The notes under the pieces are model-generated. The model was not told the origin of the DNA. It worked only from the letters and a program-made list of their open reading frames with translations, and ran no database searches. From Secundilactobacillus silagincola (GTDB taxonomy: Bacteria > Bacillota > Bacilli > Lactobacillales > Lactobacillaceae): a stretch of DNA of 48,022 bases. The stretch lies in contig NZ_BCMJ01000014.1 in assembly GCF_002583405.1 (NCBI RefSeq), positions 1 through 48,022 on the forward strand. Direction: 5' to 3'. Of the stretch, positions 6,920 to 14,882 are shown piece after piece (positions within the stretch are counted from its first letter, which is position 1; each line of letters begins with the position of its first letter). Made by a program: the position numbers and the translations under genes.

Positions 6920-7972
6920 TTAACCTCCAATTACTGATACCGGATCAATCTTACTAATCACACGAATCGGAATGATTGCACCCAGTAACCCGGTTACCAT
7001 CAATCCGGCCGCAATGAGTCCCATCAATCCCCAATCAAATGCCATTGGTACGCTATCTGGAATCCCAAATTCAGTTAATGCCGATAGTACAGCACCAACG
7101 ACGATACCAGTTGCCATAATAAAGAACGTCTCAAATAACGTATTTTGGGCCAAGAAACGATTTGGAATGCCTTGTGCACGCAAAACTGCCAAGTTAGGCA
7201 ATTTTTGAACCGTTAGAATGTAGAGGAAGATGGTAATCACAATCAATGAAATGACAATCAGGAAGCCAATCATGAGACCAAACGTCGCTTTTTGCGGTGT
7301 ATAACCTGGCAATTTATTGATAAAGGCTTGGTATGAATAAGTCTTTAATGCTTTATCATCGACCGATTGTGACGTTTTTGAAGTAACTACGCTACCTTGG
7401 AATTGATCTGACACGCCCTTAATGACACGCCATTGCGCTAACGCGCCATAAATAACAGGTGCGGTGTTATACGTGGCATTTTTCGCATAACCCACGATTT
7501 TATATTTCGTATCAGATAACCCAATCGAAATTTTATCCCCCATACCGTAAATATCCTTATCAACTGAGTCAGCGAGGACGACTTCGTTAGCTGCCTTTGG
7601 CAAGTGCCCCTTGGTTAATTGTAGGTTTTTAGCGATGTACTCGTCGTTATTCATCCCAACGAATTGTGCGGATTCACGTTTTCCGCCAATTTTCATATTA
7701 ACTGGTGTAATGCCAAGTGTTGCGGTTTTGTCGTCGCTTAACTGATCCACCTGTTTCGTTGTCAGTAATGACTGTCCGGCATTGCCATTAGCGTCTTTGG
7801 TCATTACAAAGGACTTAGACTGCCAGCTGTCCACCGCAGCGGTGTTAGCTGTTGCCAGCCCGAGCGCCAGGGCACTTAAAATGAAAATCAAATAACTGAT
7901 TAAGACGACGACTGTTAGAATCAAGCCGTACCGTAGTTTTTCTTTTTTAATCTCTCTAATTGCTAAAAACAT
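6920..7972 (-). CDS. FtsX-family ABC transporter permease, HrtB-like
   Basis: A 350-aa permease. It begins MFLAIREIKKEKLRYG, typical of HrtB/DevC permeases, then has TM1 (about 18-40), a large extracytoplasmic domain (about 45-225), and three TM helices in the C-terminal third (LMIGFLIVISLIVITIFLYIL, FETFFIMATGIVVGAVLSAL and GLMGLIAAGLMVTGLLGAII). The start is ATG at 7972 because AGGAGG lies 6 bases upstream; an upstream in-frame start at 8017 lacks one. Its end overlaps the ribosome site of the ATPase gene. This pair is flanked by inverted 62-bp units. Confidence 0.88.
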   Translation of the reverse strand: MFLAIREIKKEKLRYGLILTVVVLISYLIFILSALALGLATANTAAVDSWQSKSFVMTKDANGNAGQSLLTTKQVDQLSDDKTATLGITPVNMKIGGKRESAQFVGMNNDEYIAKNLQLTKGHLPKAANEVVLADSVDKDIYGMGDKISIGLSDTKYKIVGYAKNATYNTAPVIYGALAQWRVIKGVSDQFQGSVVTSKTSQSVDDKALKTYSYQAFINKLPGYTPQKATFGLMIGFLIVISLIVITIFLYILTVQKLPNLAVLRAQGIPNRFLAQNTLFETFFIMATGIVVGAVLSALTEFGIPDSVPMAFDWGLMGLIAAGLMVTGLLGAIIPIRVISKIDPVSVIGG

Positions 7973-8026
7973 TTGTTCCTCCTGTATTTGTTGCAGTTCA
8001 GCAAACTTACTATACACAAGTATACA

Positions 8027-8088
8027 TGCTCTTATGATGAGATTCCGGACTAGTTTTGCTAGTTTGGTAAAATATCATCATAGGAGCA
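8027..8088. repeat. 62-bp palindromic unit, IS-end copy
   Basis: The two arms are TGCTCTTATGATGA (8027-8040) and TCATCATAGGAGCA (8075-8088). The right arm contains the AGGAG that serves as ribosome site for orfA. In a transcript entering from outside, the left arm would pair with it and hide the site, a known IS strategy against read-through expression. The same unit stands alone, inverted, at 6163-6224. Confidence 0.65.
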
Positions 8089-8097
8089 TTTTTATTT

Positions 8098-8361
8098 ATG
8101 GTTACACGTTATGAAGAGGACTTAAAAAAGTCCATTGTGGAGATGGTTAAAGCGGGACGACGATCCGATGAATTATCCAAGGAATACGGTCCTTCAGCCG
8201 ATTCAATTCGGAATTGGGTTAAAGGCGCTAAATCAGTTGAGCTAGAAGACGGTACTGAAGTAACGTCCAAAGAATTCAAACAACTTCAAAGGGAAAATCA
8301 GCGATTAAAGGAGGAACTTGAAATTTTAAAAGCTGCGGCGGTGTTACTGGGAAAGCATTAG
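8098..8361 (+). CDS. IS3-family transposase OrfA
   Basis: An 87-aa OrfA: an N-terminal helix-turn-helix of the HTH_Tnp_1 type (KKSIVEMVKAGRRSDELSKEYG, then SIRNWVKG) followed by a leucine-zipper stretch (LQRENQRLKEELEILKAAAVLL). It binds the IS ends and in this family is normally fused to OrfB by a -1 ribosomal frameshift. The ribosome site lies in the 62-bp palindrome. Confidence 0.88.
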   Translation: MVTRYEEDLKKSIVEMVKAGRRSDELSKEYGPSADSIRNWVKGAKSVELEDGTEVTSKEFKQLQRENQRLKEELEILKAAAVLLGKH

Positions 8362-8399
8362 GACGAATTAATTGCCTTGTCTTCATAGAAGATCAGTTA

Positions 8400-9167
8400 T
8401 TGCGACACCGCTTATCAATTATTCTTTCGGCACTGAAATTACCGCGCAGCACCTATTACCATTGGAAAAGATATCAACCTAGTCAACACGAACGTGTTGA
8501 TAATCAGCTCAAAGAAAAAATTAAATTGATTTGGGAAAATAATTATCGTGCCTATGGTTATCCACGAATAACGATGGTGCTTCGCAAGTCAGGCATCTGT
8601 GTTGGGTTAAAACGAATTTTACGATTAATGAGGGAAATGGAGATTCACTCTTTAATGAATCGGCGATTTAAAAAACCTGGCACTCATGTGGATCATTCAC
8701 AACGCCCCAATTTAATCAAACACCAGCCCAATGCAAGGATATGGCGTGCTGACATTACTTATTTGGAATTACGTCCAGGAACCTGGGTTTATCTCAGTTC
8801 TATTTACGAACCAAAGGTTCATCAAGTTCTTGCTTTCAAGATTGGTCGTCAGATGGAGGCGACGTTAGTTGTAGAAACGATTAATCAGGCGCTTGAATAT
8901 CATCAAAAGCCACAATATTTTCACTCTGACATGGGTTCACAGTACACCAGCAACGAAGTTGAAACTTTACTTGAACGGCATCAGATTAGCCACTCATACT
9001 CAAAACAAGGTTATCCTTATGATAATGGGCCAATTGAAGCTTTTCACTCATTGTTGAAGAGAGAGTTTGCCTTTCAAACAACTTTTTCCAATTTTGAGGA
9101 CTTGGTAATCCGAACCTCAAATTACATCAGTTGGTTTAATTCCGACAGAATTAGAACGAGTGTTTAG
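8400..9167 (+). CDS. IS3-family transposase OrfB (DDE integrase)
   Basis: The catalytic half of the transposase. An N-terminal HTH_21 region (KEKIKLIWENNYRAYGYPRI) is followed by the rve DDE core: Asp in RADITYLELRPG, Asp in FHSDMGSQYTS, Glu in NGPIEAFHSLLKREF. All three acidic residues are present. No good ATG exists at its start, as expected when it is expressed as an OrfAB frameshift product. It ends …WFNSDRIRTSV, 32 bases before the right IS end. Confidence 0.88.
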   Translation: MRHRLSIILSALKLPRSTYYHWKRYQPSQHERVDNQLKEKIKLIWENNYRAYGYPRITMVLRKSGICVGLKRILRLMREMEIHSLMNRRFKKPGTHVDHSQRPNLIKHQPNARIWRADITYLELRPGTWVYLSSIYEPKVHQVLAFKIGRQMEATLVVETINQALEYHQKPQYFHSDMGSQYTSNEVETLLERHQISHSYSKQGYPYDNGPIEAFHSLLKREFAFQTTFSNFEDLVIRTSNYISWFNSDRIRTSV

Positions 9168-9199
9168 AAAAAGATGTGCCATTTATTGACATAGGAGCA

Positions 9200-9316
9200 C
9201 TCCCACGAACAACTCAGCGGCTCGTCAACCCAGATCTTTACCCGGTCTACATGACGACCACACTCAGCCAGTTGCAAACTAGTTTGTTGAATAAAATGAC
9301 GATACTAGCAGATTAA
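9200..9316 (+). pseudogene. C-terminal fragment of a second pncB
   Basis: The first base after the IS opens a frame of 38 codons that ends with TAA at 9314-9316. It contains QRLVNPDLYPVYMTTTLSQL, which aligns with KRLVNPDRYPVYLTATLAEL at the C-terminus of the intact PncB on this plasmid. It is diverged from that copy, so it derives from another nicotinate phosphoribosyltransferase gene and not from a recent local duplication. The rest is missing to the left, where the IS ends. Confidence 0.8.
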
Positions 9317-9339
9317 CAAACGAACACGCGTAGCAACGA

Positions 9340-9397
9340 CTAAAGCCACTTCTGTACTTAGCGTTCAAATGACCGCTAAGTACAGAAGTGGCTTTAG
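9340..9397. terminator. Perfect 24-bp stem, bidirectional terminator
   Basis: 9340-9363 is the exact reverse complement of 9374-9397, with a 10-base loop. It lies between the pncB remnant and the convergent end of the TetR gene and has AAA/TTT flanks for both directions. Confidence 0.8.
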
Positions 9398-9419
9398 TTT
9401 ATATCAAGTAACAGTTAGC

Positions 9420-10091
9420 TCACTGACCAGTAATTTGATCATGTTCACCCGGGGTCAATATTTTGGTCATCACCGTAATCAAATACGCTTGTTCGCGCTC
9501 AATTTCAGTTCCCGGCAATTCCAGTATTAACCGCGCTAGGTAACCGAATAGCTGCGATAACAAACTTTGCAGTATCAAATCATTCGGCCAATCCACAATC
9601 AAATGATCTGCTTTTAGTTGATTGATGACACTTCCCATCTGCTTGACCATCTTAGGCGCAATCTGGCTAAGAATCTGTTCGCGTCGTTCGGTGTCAAAAG
9701 CTGCCACTTCAAAAATGACCTTTAACTCTTTCACGTTAGCTTTAGCAAATGCAACTCGGTCCGTAAAAATTGCTGTGACGAATGCCTGTAGACTGGGATA
9801 ACGCTGCCGTAATTTATCCTCTGAAAAATCACTCGCTAAGATTGGCACAATGTGCGCGGTAATTGGTGCTAAGATGGCATCCCGTAAGGCAGCCTTAGTC
9901 TTATACCGCCGATAGACCGTCCCCTCCGCAACGCCGGCCCGTTGTGCAATATCACTAGTACTGGTCTGGTCAAAACCCTTTTCAGCAAACAAATCGAGAC
10001 TTGCCTGGAGGATGGCCCGTTGCTTAGGTGTAATCGTTTCATTCTGACTTAGATCCTGTTGAAAATAATCCCGTATCCGTGGTCGTTCCAT
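9420..10091 (-). CDS. TetR/AcrR-family repressor
   Basis: A 223-aa regulator. The N-terminal helix-turn-helix spans about 22-70 (AILQASLDLFAEKGFDQTST, then GVAEGTVYRRYKTKAAL). The C-terminal ligand domain is all-helical. It is the last gene of the leftward operon ATPase-permease-tetR, four bases after the permease stop. It probably represses that operon through the GAGTGA-type repeats around the promoter at 12118-12146 and responds to a substrate of the exporter. It is intact, unlike the TetR remnant at 3805. Confidence 0.88.
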   Translation of the reverse strand: MERPRIRDYFQQDLSQNETITPKQRAILQASLDLFAEKGFDQTSTSDIAQRAGVAEGTVYRRYKTKAALRDAILAPITAHIVPILASDFSEDKLRQRYPSLQAFVTAIFTDRVAFAKANVKELKVIFEVAAFDTERREQILSQIAPKMVKQMGSVINQLKADHLIVDWPNDLILQSLLSQLFGYLARLILELPGTEIEREQAYLITVMTKILTPGEHDQITGQ

Positions 10092-10095
10092 ATCC

Positions 10096-11343
10096 TCACA
10101 CCTTCCGATAACGTTTCATTCCAACAATATTCAACATTGTTAGTACGACCATAAACCCTACTAATATTAACAAATTGACACCAATATCGCCAAGCCCAGC
10201 ACCCTTTGTCACAACAGCCGTCAACGCATTAGCACCATAGTATAACGGCATGATGTGGGCAATTGCTTGCAACCAACTGGCCATGCCATCGACTGGAACC
10301 AACCCAGCAAAAAAGATTTGTGGTACAACAATCAGTGGAATAAACTGAATCATTTGAAATTCTGAGTTAGTAAAGGTGGAAATAAAGATACCCAAGGTCA
10401 AAGCCACTAACGCTAATAATAAGTTAGTCAGAAAGACCAGCCAAATACTACCAACTAAGTGAATCTTGAAGACCGTAATTGTAAAAACAACGGTCAGGAC
10501 AGTCTGAATGATGGCAAAGCCCCCATAACCAATTAGATAGCCCATAATAATTTCACTCCGTCGAATTGGGGTTGCAAGTAGCCGGCTTAGGGTTCCAGTA
10601 GTGCGTTCATTCAAAAGTGAAACGCCAGAAATCAAGAACACAAAGAAGAAGACAAAGAAACCGAGAAAGGCTGGCAAAAAGCTTTCAAAGAACGTTGAAT
10701 CACTACTACCATAAATATAATGAGACTTAGTCGTATAACTGGTTGCTTTAGCTGACTGAGTCGAACTAGACGTCGTGGCTGTGGCTTGCTTGAGTTGCTT
10801 TTGTAATTTCTCAGCAGTTGCCTGGTCACCGCGGGCCTGGGCTTGTGCAATGGCAGTCTTCAGCTTGGTCACCGTTGCTTGTGTCTGGGCTGCTGTCAGC
10901 TTCTTCAAAGCGGCTTGTTGCGATTCAAGGGCCGCGCGCTGTTTCTTAGTAACGGTCACCAGCGTCTTCATTTTCAACTTGACTAATCCTGATTGTAAAC
11001 TCGCCTTAATTAAAGACGTGTTGGTTGGATTGCTATTTGAATAAGTAATCGTCAATTGACCATTTTTCTGAGTCAAATAGCCATCTAGATCATGCTGCTT
11101 AATCATTTTCCGTGCCTGTGAACTATCATAATGATGAATCGTCACGTTTTTGGTATCGATCACGTTAACCACGGATTGGTCTACATGATGAACACCCAAG
11201 CTTGCTACTTGCGTCGTGTTGTTTTGAAATAAGAAATACATCAGCGTCATAATCAGCAATGGTGCCAAAAACATCAGCGCCAAGGTACGCTTATCACGTA
11301 ACATTTGCTTAAAAACTCGTCTAACGATTGCCATCGTTCGCAT
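10096..11343 (-). CDS. ABC-2 type exporter permease
   Basis: A 415-aa ABC-2 permease. TM1 is near residues 22-42 (LALMFLAPLLIMTLMYFLF), followed by a large outside loop (about 45-215) with an Ala/Gln/Lys-rich coiled coil, then five TM helices beginning with FLPAFLGFFVFFFVFLISGVSLL. The loop-containing type is common in drug and lipid exporters of the DrrB/YhgE group. The gene overlaps the 3' end of the ATPase gene by 23 bases; an alternative start is the Met at 11334. The substrate cannot be told from the sequence. Confidence 0.88.
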   Translation of the reverse strand: MRTMAIVRRVFKQMLRDKRTLALMFLAPLLIMTLMYFLFQNNTTQVASLGVHHVDQSVVNVIDTKNVTIHHYDSSQARKMIKQHDLDGYLTQKNGQLTITYSNSNPTNTSLIKASLQSGLVKLKMKTLVTVTKKQRAALESQQAALKKLTAAQTQATVTKLKTAIAQAQARGDQATAEKLQKQLKQATATTSSSTQSAKATSYTTKSHYIYGSSDSTFFESFLPAFLGFFVFFFVFLISGVSLLNERTTGTLSRLLATPIRRSEIIMGYLIGYGGFAIIQTVLTVVFTITVFKIHLVGSIWLVFLTNLLLALVALTLGIFISTFTNSEFQMIQFIPLIVVPQIFFAGLVPVDGMASWLQAIAHIMPLYYGANALTAVVTKGAGLGDIGVNLLILVGFMVVLTMLNIVGMKRYRKV

Positions 11344-12064
11344 CTTGCATCCGCCCCGCTTTCAAAAAGACCTGTTCGATCGTATCTACTGCATACTGTT
11401 GTTTCAGTGCCGCGGGTGTCCCCTCAGCAAGCGCAATCCCGTGCCGAATCAACATGAGATAATCACACCGTTCTGCTTCGTCCATGACATGCGTTGTCAC
11501 GAGCATCGACTTACCGGTATCCTTGAGCTTATTTAGTTCGGTCCAAATTTGTTGCCGTAATTCTGGATCAATCCCAACGGTCGGTTCATCTAAAATCAAT
11601 AATTGGGGATCCTGAATCAGGGCAATTGCCAACGACAAGCGCCGTTTCATCCCACCCGAATAGCCACTGACCCGCTTGTCTAATTGGGACGTTAAATCAA
11701 CTAATCCGGCTGCATAATCAATCATCTGTGCTAACTTTATTTTTGGAACGCTCATCAATTGCCCAAACAAGGTCAGGTTTTCACGGGCCGTTAGTGTCTC
11801 ATACAAAGCGTCACTTTGGGCCATATACCCTACTTGTGCCATTACCGCCCTATTGGGCATCACCGTATCCATGACTTTAACAGTGCCACTATCCACAGCT
11901 TCCATCCCTAAAATACTCTTGATCAAGGTGGTCTTCCCAGCTCCTGATGGCCCAATCAAGCCATAAATCATTCCAGCCGGCAGTGTCAAATCAATCTGAT
12001 TGAGCACTTGCTGATGACCAAAGTGCTTGCTGACCTGCTTGGCGATGACATAATCCGTTGCCAT
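11321..12064 (-). CDS. ABC-2 exporter ATP-binding protein (DrrA/CcmA type)
   Basis: A 247-aa ATPase: Walker A GPSGAGKTT, signature YSGGMKRRLSLAIAL, Walker B LLILDEPTVGIDP, and switch His in VTTHVMDEAERCD. These features place it with DrrA-like exporters. The ATG at 12064 is preferred because AGAAAGAGGG precedes it; an in-frame GTG at 12106 lies inside the operator region. It is the first gene of the three-gene operon driven from the promoter at 12118-12146. Confidence 0.9.
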   Translation of the reverse strand: MATDYVIAKQVSKHFGHQQVLNQIDLTLPAGMIYGLIGPSGAGKTTLIKSILGMEAVDSGTVKVMDTVMPNRAVMAQVGYMAQSDALYETLTARENLTLFGQLMSVPKIKLAQMIDYAAGLVDLTSQLDKRVSGYSGGMKRRLSLAIALIQDPQLLILDEPTVGIDPELRQQIWTELNKLKDTGKSMLVTTHVMDEAERCDYLMLIRHGIALAEGTPAALKQQYAVDTIEQVFLKAGRMQDANDGNR

Positions 12065-12098
12065 TTTAATAACCCTCTTTCTCAAAGCGAGTGTATGC

Positions 12099-12172
12099 TC
12101 ACTCACTTAATGGCCTTAGTATAATCAGTACATCTCGGTTTGTCAACATTAAAATGAGTTATCACTCACTTA
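12099..12172 (-). promoter_or_regulatory. Exporter operon promoter with two operator-like repeats
   Basis: On the minus strand TTGACA (12141-12146) and TATACT (12118-12123) are 17 bp apart, a near-consensus promoter. The motif TCACTCACTTA occurs twice in the same orientation, at 12099-12109 just downstream of the start and at about 12162-12172 just upstream of the -35. Paired sites around a strong promoter fit repression by the operon's own TetR protein. Confidence 0.7.
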
Positions 12173-12208
12173 TTTTGTTTCCGGCCTATTTGTCACCGCA
12201 TTGCAAAC

Positions 12209-12246
12209 AAAAATGCGCCACCCCGTTGTTGGGATGTCGCATTTTA
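12209..12246. terminator. Terminator after dps
   Basis: AAAATGCG (12210-12217) pairs with CGCATTTT (12238-12245), and the interior CCC/GGG extends the stem. It follows the leftward dps gene that ends at 12311. Confidence 0.65.
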
Positions 12247-12310
12247 ATTAAATAGCAGCACTGATATAAGCGTTAGCAATGTTTAAGCCTACCGATTTTT
12301 TAATATTATT

Positions 12311-12778
12311 TTATTCATCAATTTCCGGCGCCGACCCAAGCTCTGCCTGAATCATCCAGATTTTCTTCTCAATTGCGGTTTTGAGACCAATGAAAATATC
12401 TTGGGTACTGAAGTCTTTTTCAACATCGGATACTTCAATGCCGTGTTGGTAAAGGTCTTCCAAGTAACGATAGCCATCAACTAAGTGTGCGAGGCGTTCT
12501 GGGGTTGTTTTGTCCCATTCACCAGGCCAGTCTTGAATCTTAGTGTTTTCGGCCATTTCTTTTAAGGTCGAGTAAGGACTGCCATCAAGCGCAATCAGCC
12601 GTTCAGAAATGACATCGAGTTGGCTGTCAATTTCTTCCATGAACTCATCCATCAAGGGGTGCAACTTCAAAAAGTTGGGTCCACGCATGTACCAATGCGT
12701 CTGATGGATAATCATTGACATCTGGCTCAAATCGGCAACGAGTTGATTTAATACTGCTTTGGTTTTCGTATATTTCAT
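12311..12778 (-). CDS. dps: Dps-family ferritin-like protein
   Basis: A 155-aa protein of the Dps/miniferritin family, which assembles as a dodecamer, oxidises and stores iron with peroxide, and protects DNA. The ferroxidase-site residues are readable: His in MIIHQTHWYMRG, then Asp and Glu in HPLMDEFMEEIDSQLDVISERL. Length is normal. The ribosome site is AAGGAG. The -10 is an extended TGTTATAAT (12805-12813), but the place for a -35 is inside the inverted repeat of the IS6 element, so that insertion has altered the native promoter. Expression is uncertain. Confidence 0.92.
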   Translation of the reverse strand: MKYTKTKAVLNQLVADLSQMSMIIHQTHWYMRGPNFLKLHPLMDEFMEEIDSQLDVISERLIALDGSPYSTLKEMAENTKIQDWPGEWDKTTPERLAHLVDGYRYLEDLYQHGIEVSDVEKDFSTQDIFIGLKTAIEKKIWMIQAELGSAPEIDE

Positions 12779-12826
12779 TAGATTGATCTCCTTTCGATAT
12801 GGTCATTATAACATAGTGGTAGCTTA

Positions 12827-13644
12827 GGCTCTGGTGCAAAGTTTGCCTGGCAACTTCATTCTAGTATACTGAGTGACAAGAAACGAGGGATTGTGCGCAT
12901 GAATTACTTTAAAGGACGCCACTTTCAACAGGATATCATTATAGTAGCCGTTGGCTACTATTTTAGGTTCAGTCTCAGCTACCGTGATATCGTTGAATTG
13001 CTACGTGATCGCGGGGTTAGTGTGCATCACACCACGGTCATGCGTTGGGTTCATCATTATGGTCCCATCTTTAAGGCTTTATGGCGCCAACATCAAACCT
13101 CCCATACCAAAAGTTGGAGGATAGACGAGACTTACATTAACGTCAAAGGTCATTGGACTTATCTGTATCGTGCAATTGATAGCAACGGTCTGACGCTCGA
13201 CTTCGAACTGCGAAAGCATCGTGATTATGTGGCAGCCTATCACTTTTTGAAACGGCTTTTGACGACCAATGGTCGTCCTGATCGCTTAGTCACCGATCAA
13301 TATCGAGCAACACTTAAGGCAGTGAAGCACCTGATGAAACAAGACTACTTGAGCAAATCAGCACACCAATGTTCCAAGTATCGAAACAATTTAATCGAAC
13401 AAGATCATCGATTCATTAAACGACACCGGGTGCGGTCAGCAAGTTTCCAAAGCATCCGAACCGCTAGTGCAACACTCAGCGGCATTGAAGTCATCCATGC
13501 ATTACGCAAGAAAACCCGACGAGAGCTAAGCCTCATCGGGTTTTCAGCCGTGGACGAATTAAAAGCGATGGTGCCAGCATAACCTACAACACCCTATCAA
13601 CAACTAGGTAAAAGGCACACTCTCAGACTATTTGCACCAGAGCC
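12827..13644 (+). mobile_element. IS6-family insertion sequence, 818 bp
   Basis: The ends are perfect inverted repeats starting GGCTCTGGTGCAAA, at 12827 and, reversed, ending at 13644. One transposase gene fills it. The flanking octamers differ (GTAGCTTA and GTTCAAGC), so no target duplication is present. IS6 elements move by cointegration and recombine with their copies, so this one probably marks a fusion or deletion boundary. The left side holds the dps promoter region and the right side a resolvase fragment. Confidence 0.9.
12899..13582 (+). CDS. IS6-family transposase
   Basis: A 227-aa transposase. The start MNYFKGRHFQ is standard for the family, with a helix-turn-helix in SYRDIVELLRDRGVSVHHTT. 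The DDE residues are in place: Asp in WRIDETYI, Asp in LVTDQYRATL, Glu in NLIEQDHRFIKRH. ATG at 12899 is chosen over the GTG at 12893. It appears intact. Confidence 0.93.
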   Translation: MNYFKGRHFQQDIIIVAVGYYFRFSLSYRDIVELLRDRGVSVHHTTVMRWVHHYGPIFKALWRQHQTSHTKSWRIDETYINVKGHWTYLYRAIDSNGLTLDFELRKHRDYVAAYHFLKRLLTTNGRPDRLVTDQYRATLKAVKHLMKQDYLSKSAHQCSKYRNNLIEQDHRFIKRHRVRSASFQSIRTASATLSGIEVIHALRKKTRRELSLIGFSAVDELKAMVPA

Positions 13645-13645
13645 G

Positions 13646-13702
13646 TTCAAGCCTTATCAGCCGGGAATGAGTGCTGTTGATATTGCCGAAGTACATGATT
13701 AA
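13646..13702 (+). pseudogene. Resolvase C-terminal fragment cut by the IS6 element
   Basis: Immediately after the IS end a frame reads FKPYQPGMSAVDIAEVHD and then a stop. This aligns with FKLYQAGMSDIDVSRNTG in the helix-turn-helix of the intact recombinase encoded at 223-816. It is the remnant of a second serine recombinase gene whose 5' part is gone. Confidence 0.7.
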
Positions 13703-13740
13703 ACCGGCCAAAATCGTTACGTTAATTATTTAATAAATTG

Positions 13741-13769
13741 TTTATTTGTTTGCTTGATAATGATATAAT
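13741..13769 (+). promoter_or_regulatory. par promoter with TTTGTTTGCTTGATAA motif
   Basis: A TTTATT -35 (13741-13746) and a TATAAT -10 (13764-13769) are 17 bp apart, upstream of parA. The spacer contains TTTGTTTGCTTGATAA (13745-13760). The same motif recurs after the par genes, at 14907-14923 directly and at 14883-14895 inverted. Repeats of this kind on both sides of a par operon suggest binding sites for the partner protein: centromere and autoregulation. Confidence 0.6.
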
Positions 13770-13794
13770 TAAGCTAGATGAAGGAGGCATCAAG

Positions 13795-14601
13795 ATGAAG
13801 ATTATTACTTTTACTGCTATCAAGGGTGGTGTTGGTAAAACAACCTTGACTTTAAATTATGGTGATTGGTTAGCCAAACATGGTAAGAAGGTTCTATTAA
13901 TAGATTTAGACCATCAGTGCAATTTAACAACCGTTTTTGAAAAAACACGACGAAACAATACCATCGCTGAAGCGTTTAAAGAAAATGACAATGCTCAAAA
14001 AGTAAAAATTGACAGTGTCGGACCGAATCTAGATTTAATAGCCGGTTTTATAGACCTAGATGTTTTAGGAAGTTATCTAGAAAATAACAGTAACAAAGAA
14101 ATGATGTTGTTCATGTGGTTTAAAAACAACTCCGATTCATTAAGCTTAACCGACTATGACTATATCTTAATTGATACGCACCCAGATTTTAGCACCATCA
14201 CTAAAAACGCTATTGCTATCAGTAATTACCTGCTTAGTCCCATTACACCCAGTGAACATGGCTACAATGCCAAGTTTGACCTAGAAACACGACTCGAAAA
14301 ATTCAGAAAATCACTTTTTGACTATCGAACTGGCGAAACTTACGTTGACGCAAAGCTTTTCTTTATCGGTAATATGATTAGACATAATACAAGCATGTCT
14401 CGCGATTTGCTAAAACACATAGAAGGCGATGAAACAGTCGCAACTATAATTCCTGAAAGAGAGCTCTTTAATAAAGCTACTGCAAGGCACGCTTCAATAT
14501 TTGAATTAGCCAATCATGATGAATCCATTTTAAAGCAAAATCAAAAGTTCATAGAACAAGCCGATCATCTTTTTCAAGAATTAGCAAATAAAACCAAGTA
14601 A
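13795..14601 (+). CDS. parA: ParA-family partition ATPase
   Basis: A 268-aa ATPase with the deviant Walker A KGGVGKTT at residues 9-16, LLIDLDHQCNLT as the A' motif near 37-48, and YILIDTHPDF as Walker B. It has no N-terminal DNA-binding domain, so it belongs to the short type Ib ParA group, which uses a small ribbon-helix-helix partner. The ATG at 13795 has AAGGAGG 7 bases upstream; the longer frame from 13738 has none. It partitions the plasmid together with the next gene. Confidence 0.9.
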   Translation: MKIITFTAIKGGVGKTTLTLNYGDWLAKHGKKVLLIDLDHQCNLTTVFEKTRRNNTIAEAFKENDNAQKVKIDSVGPNLDLIAGFIDLDVLGSYLENNSNKEMMLFMWFKNNSDSLSLTDYDYILIDTHPDFSTITKNAIAISNYLLSPITPSEHGYNAKFDLETRLEKFRKSLFDYRTGETYVDAKLFFIGNMIRHNTSMSRDLLKHIEGDETVATIIPERELFNKATARHASIFELANHDESILKQNQKFIEQADHLFQELANKTK

Positions 14602-14614
14602 GGAGAGTTAGATT

Positions 14615-14863
14615 ATGAGTTTAGATTCATTCAACCATAAAAAAGACGAAGAAATGAGAGAAAGTTACGAAACTACATTGAAAGACAACAAGAAAGATGC
14701 AGTCGCATTTTTGAAAAATATCAGCCGAAAGGAAGTAGAGCGTAAGCGATCTGTGACCTTCTCAATTACTGAAAGTCAACTTAAAAAAATGGATACGGCT
14801 GCCCGAAAAAACGGATTTAAAAATCGTTCAGAATTCTTAGCTTCAATCATAGATGCAATTTAG
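14615..14863 (+). CDS. Small RHH-type partition partner
   Basis: An 82-aa basic protein. The C-terminal 45 residues (RSVTFSITESQLKKMDTAAR, then RSEFLASIIDAI) look like a ribbon-helix-helix, the DNA-binding fold of ParB-type partners in type Ib systems. The N-terminal part is charged and may activate ParA. It begins 13 bases after parA behind AAGGAGAG. Its sites are probably the TTGTTYGCTTGAT repeats flanking the operon. Confidence 0.75.
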   Translation: MSLDSFNHKKDEEMRESYETTLKDNKKDAVAFLKNISRKEVERKRSVTFSITESQLKKMDTAARKNGFKNRSEFLASIIDAI

Positions 14864-14882
14864 CAGTTAAATAAATAAATAA

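Larger units (their letters stand above)
8027..9199 (+). mobile_element. IS3-family insertion sequence, about 1.17 kb
   Basis: The left end is TGCTCTTATG at 8027 and the right end, read inward, is TGCTCCTATG ending at 9199. Two frames, orfA and orfB, lie between them. The bases next to the ends (ACA on the left, CTC on the right) are not a target duplication, so the element has been involved in a rearrangement since insertion. Its right end cuts directly into a pncB-like coding frame. The first 62 bases form a near palindrome. Confidence 0.8.

Noticed and set aside
12107-12310. Extra small gene between the exporter promoter and dps
   Set aside because: The stretch holds only the operator repeats, promoter and the terminator at 12209-12246. 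No frame with a ribosome site was found.
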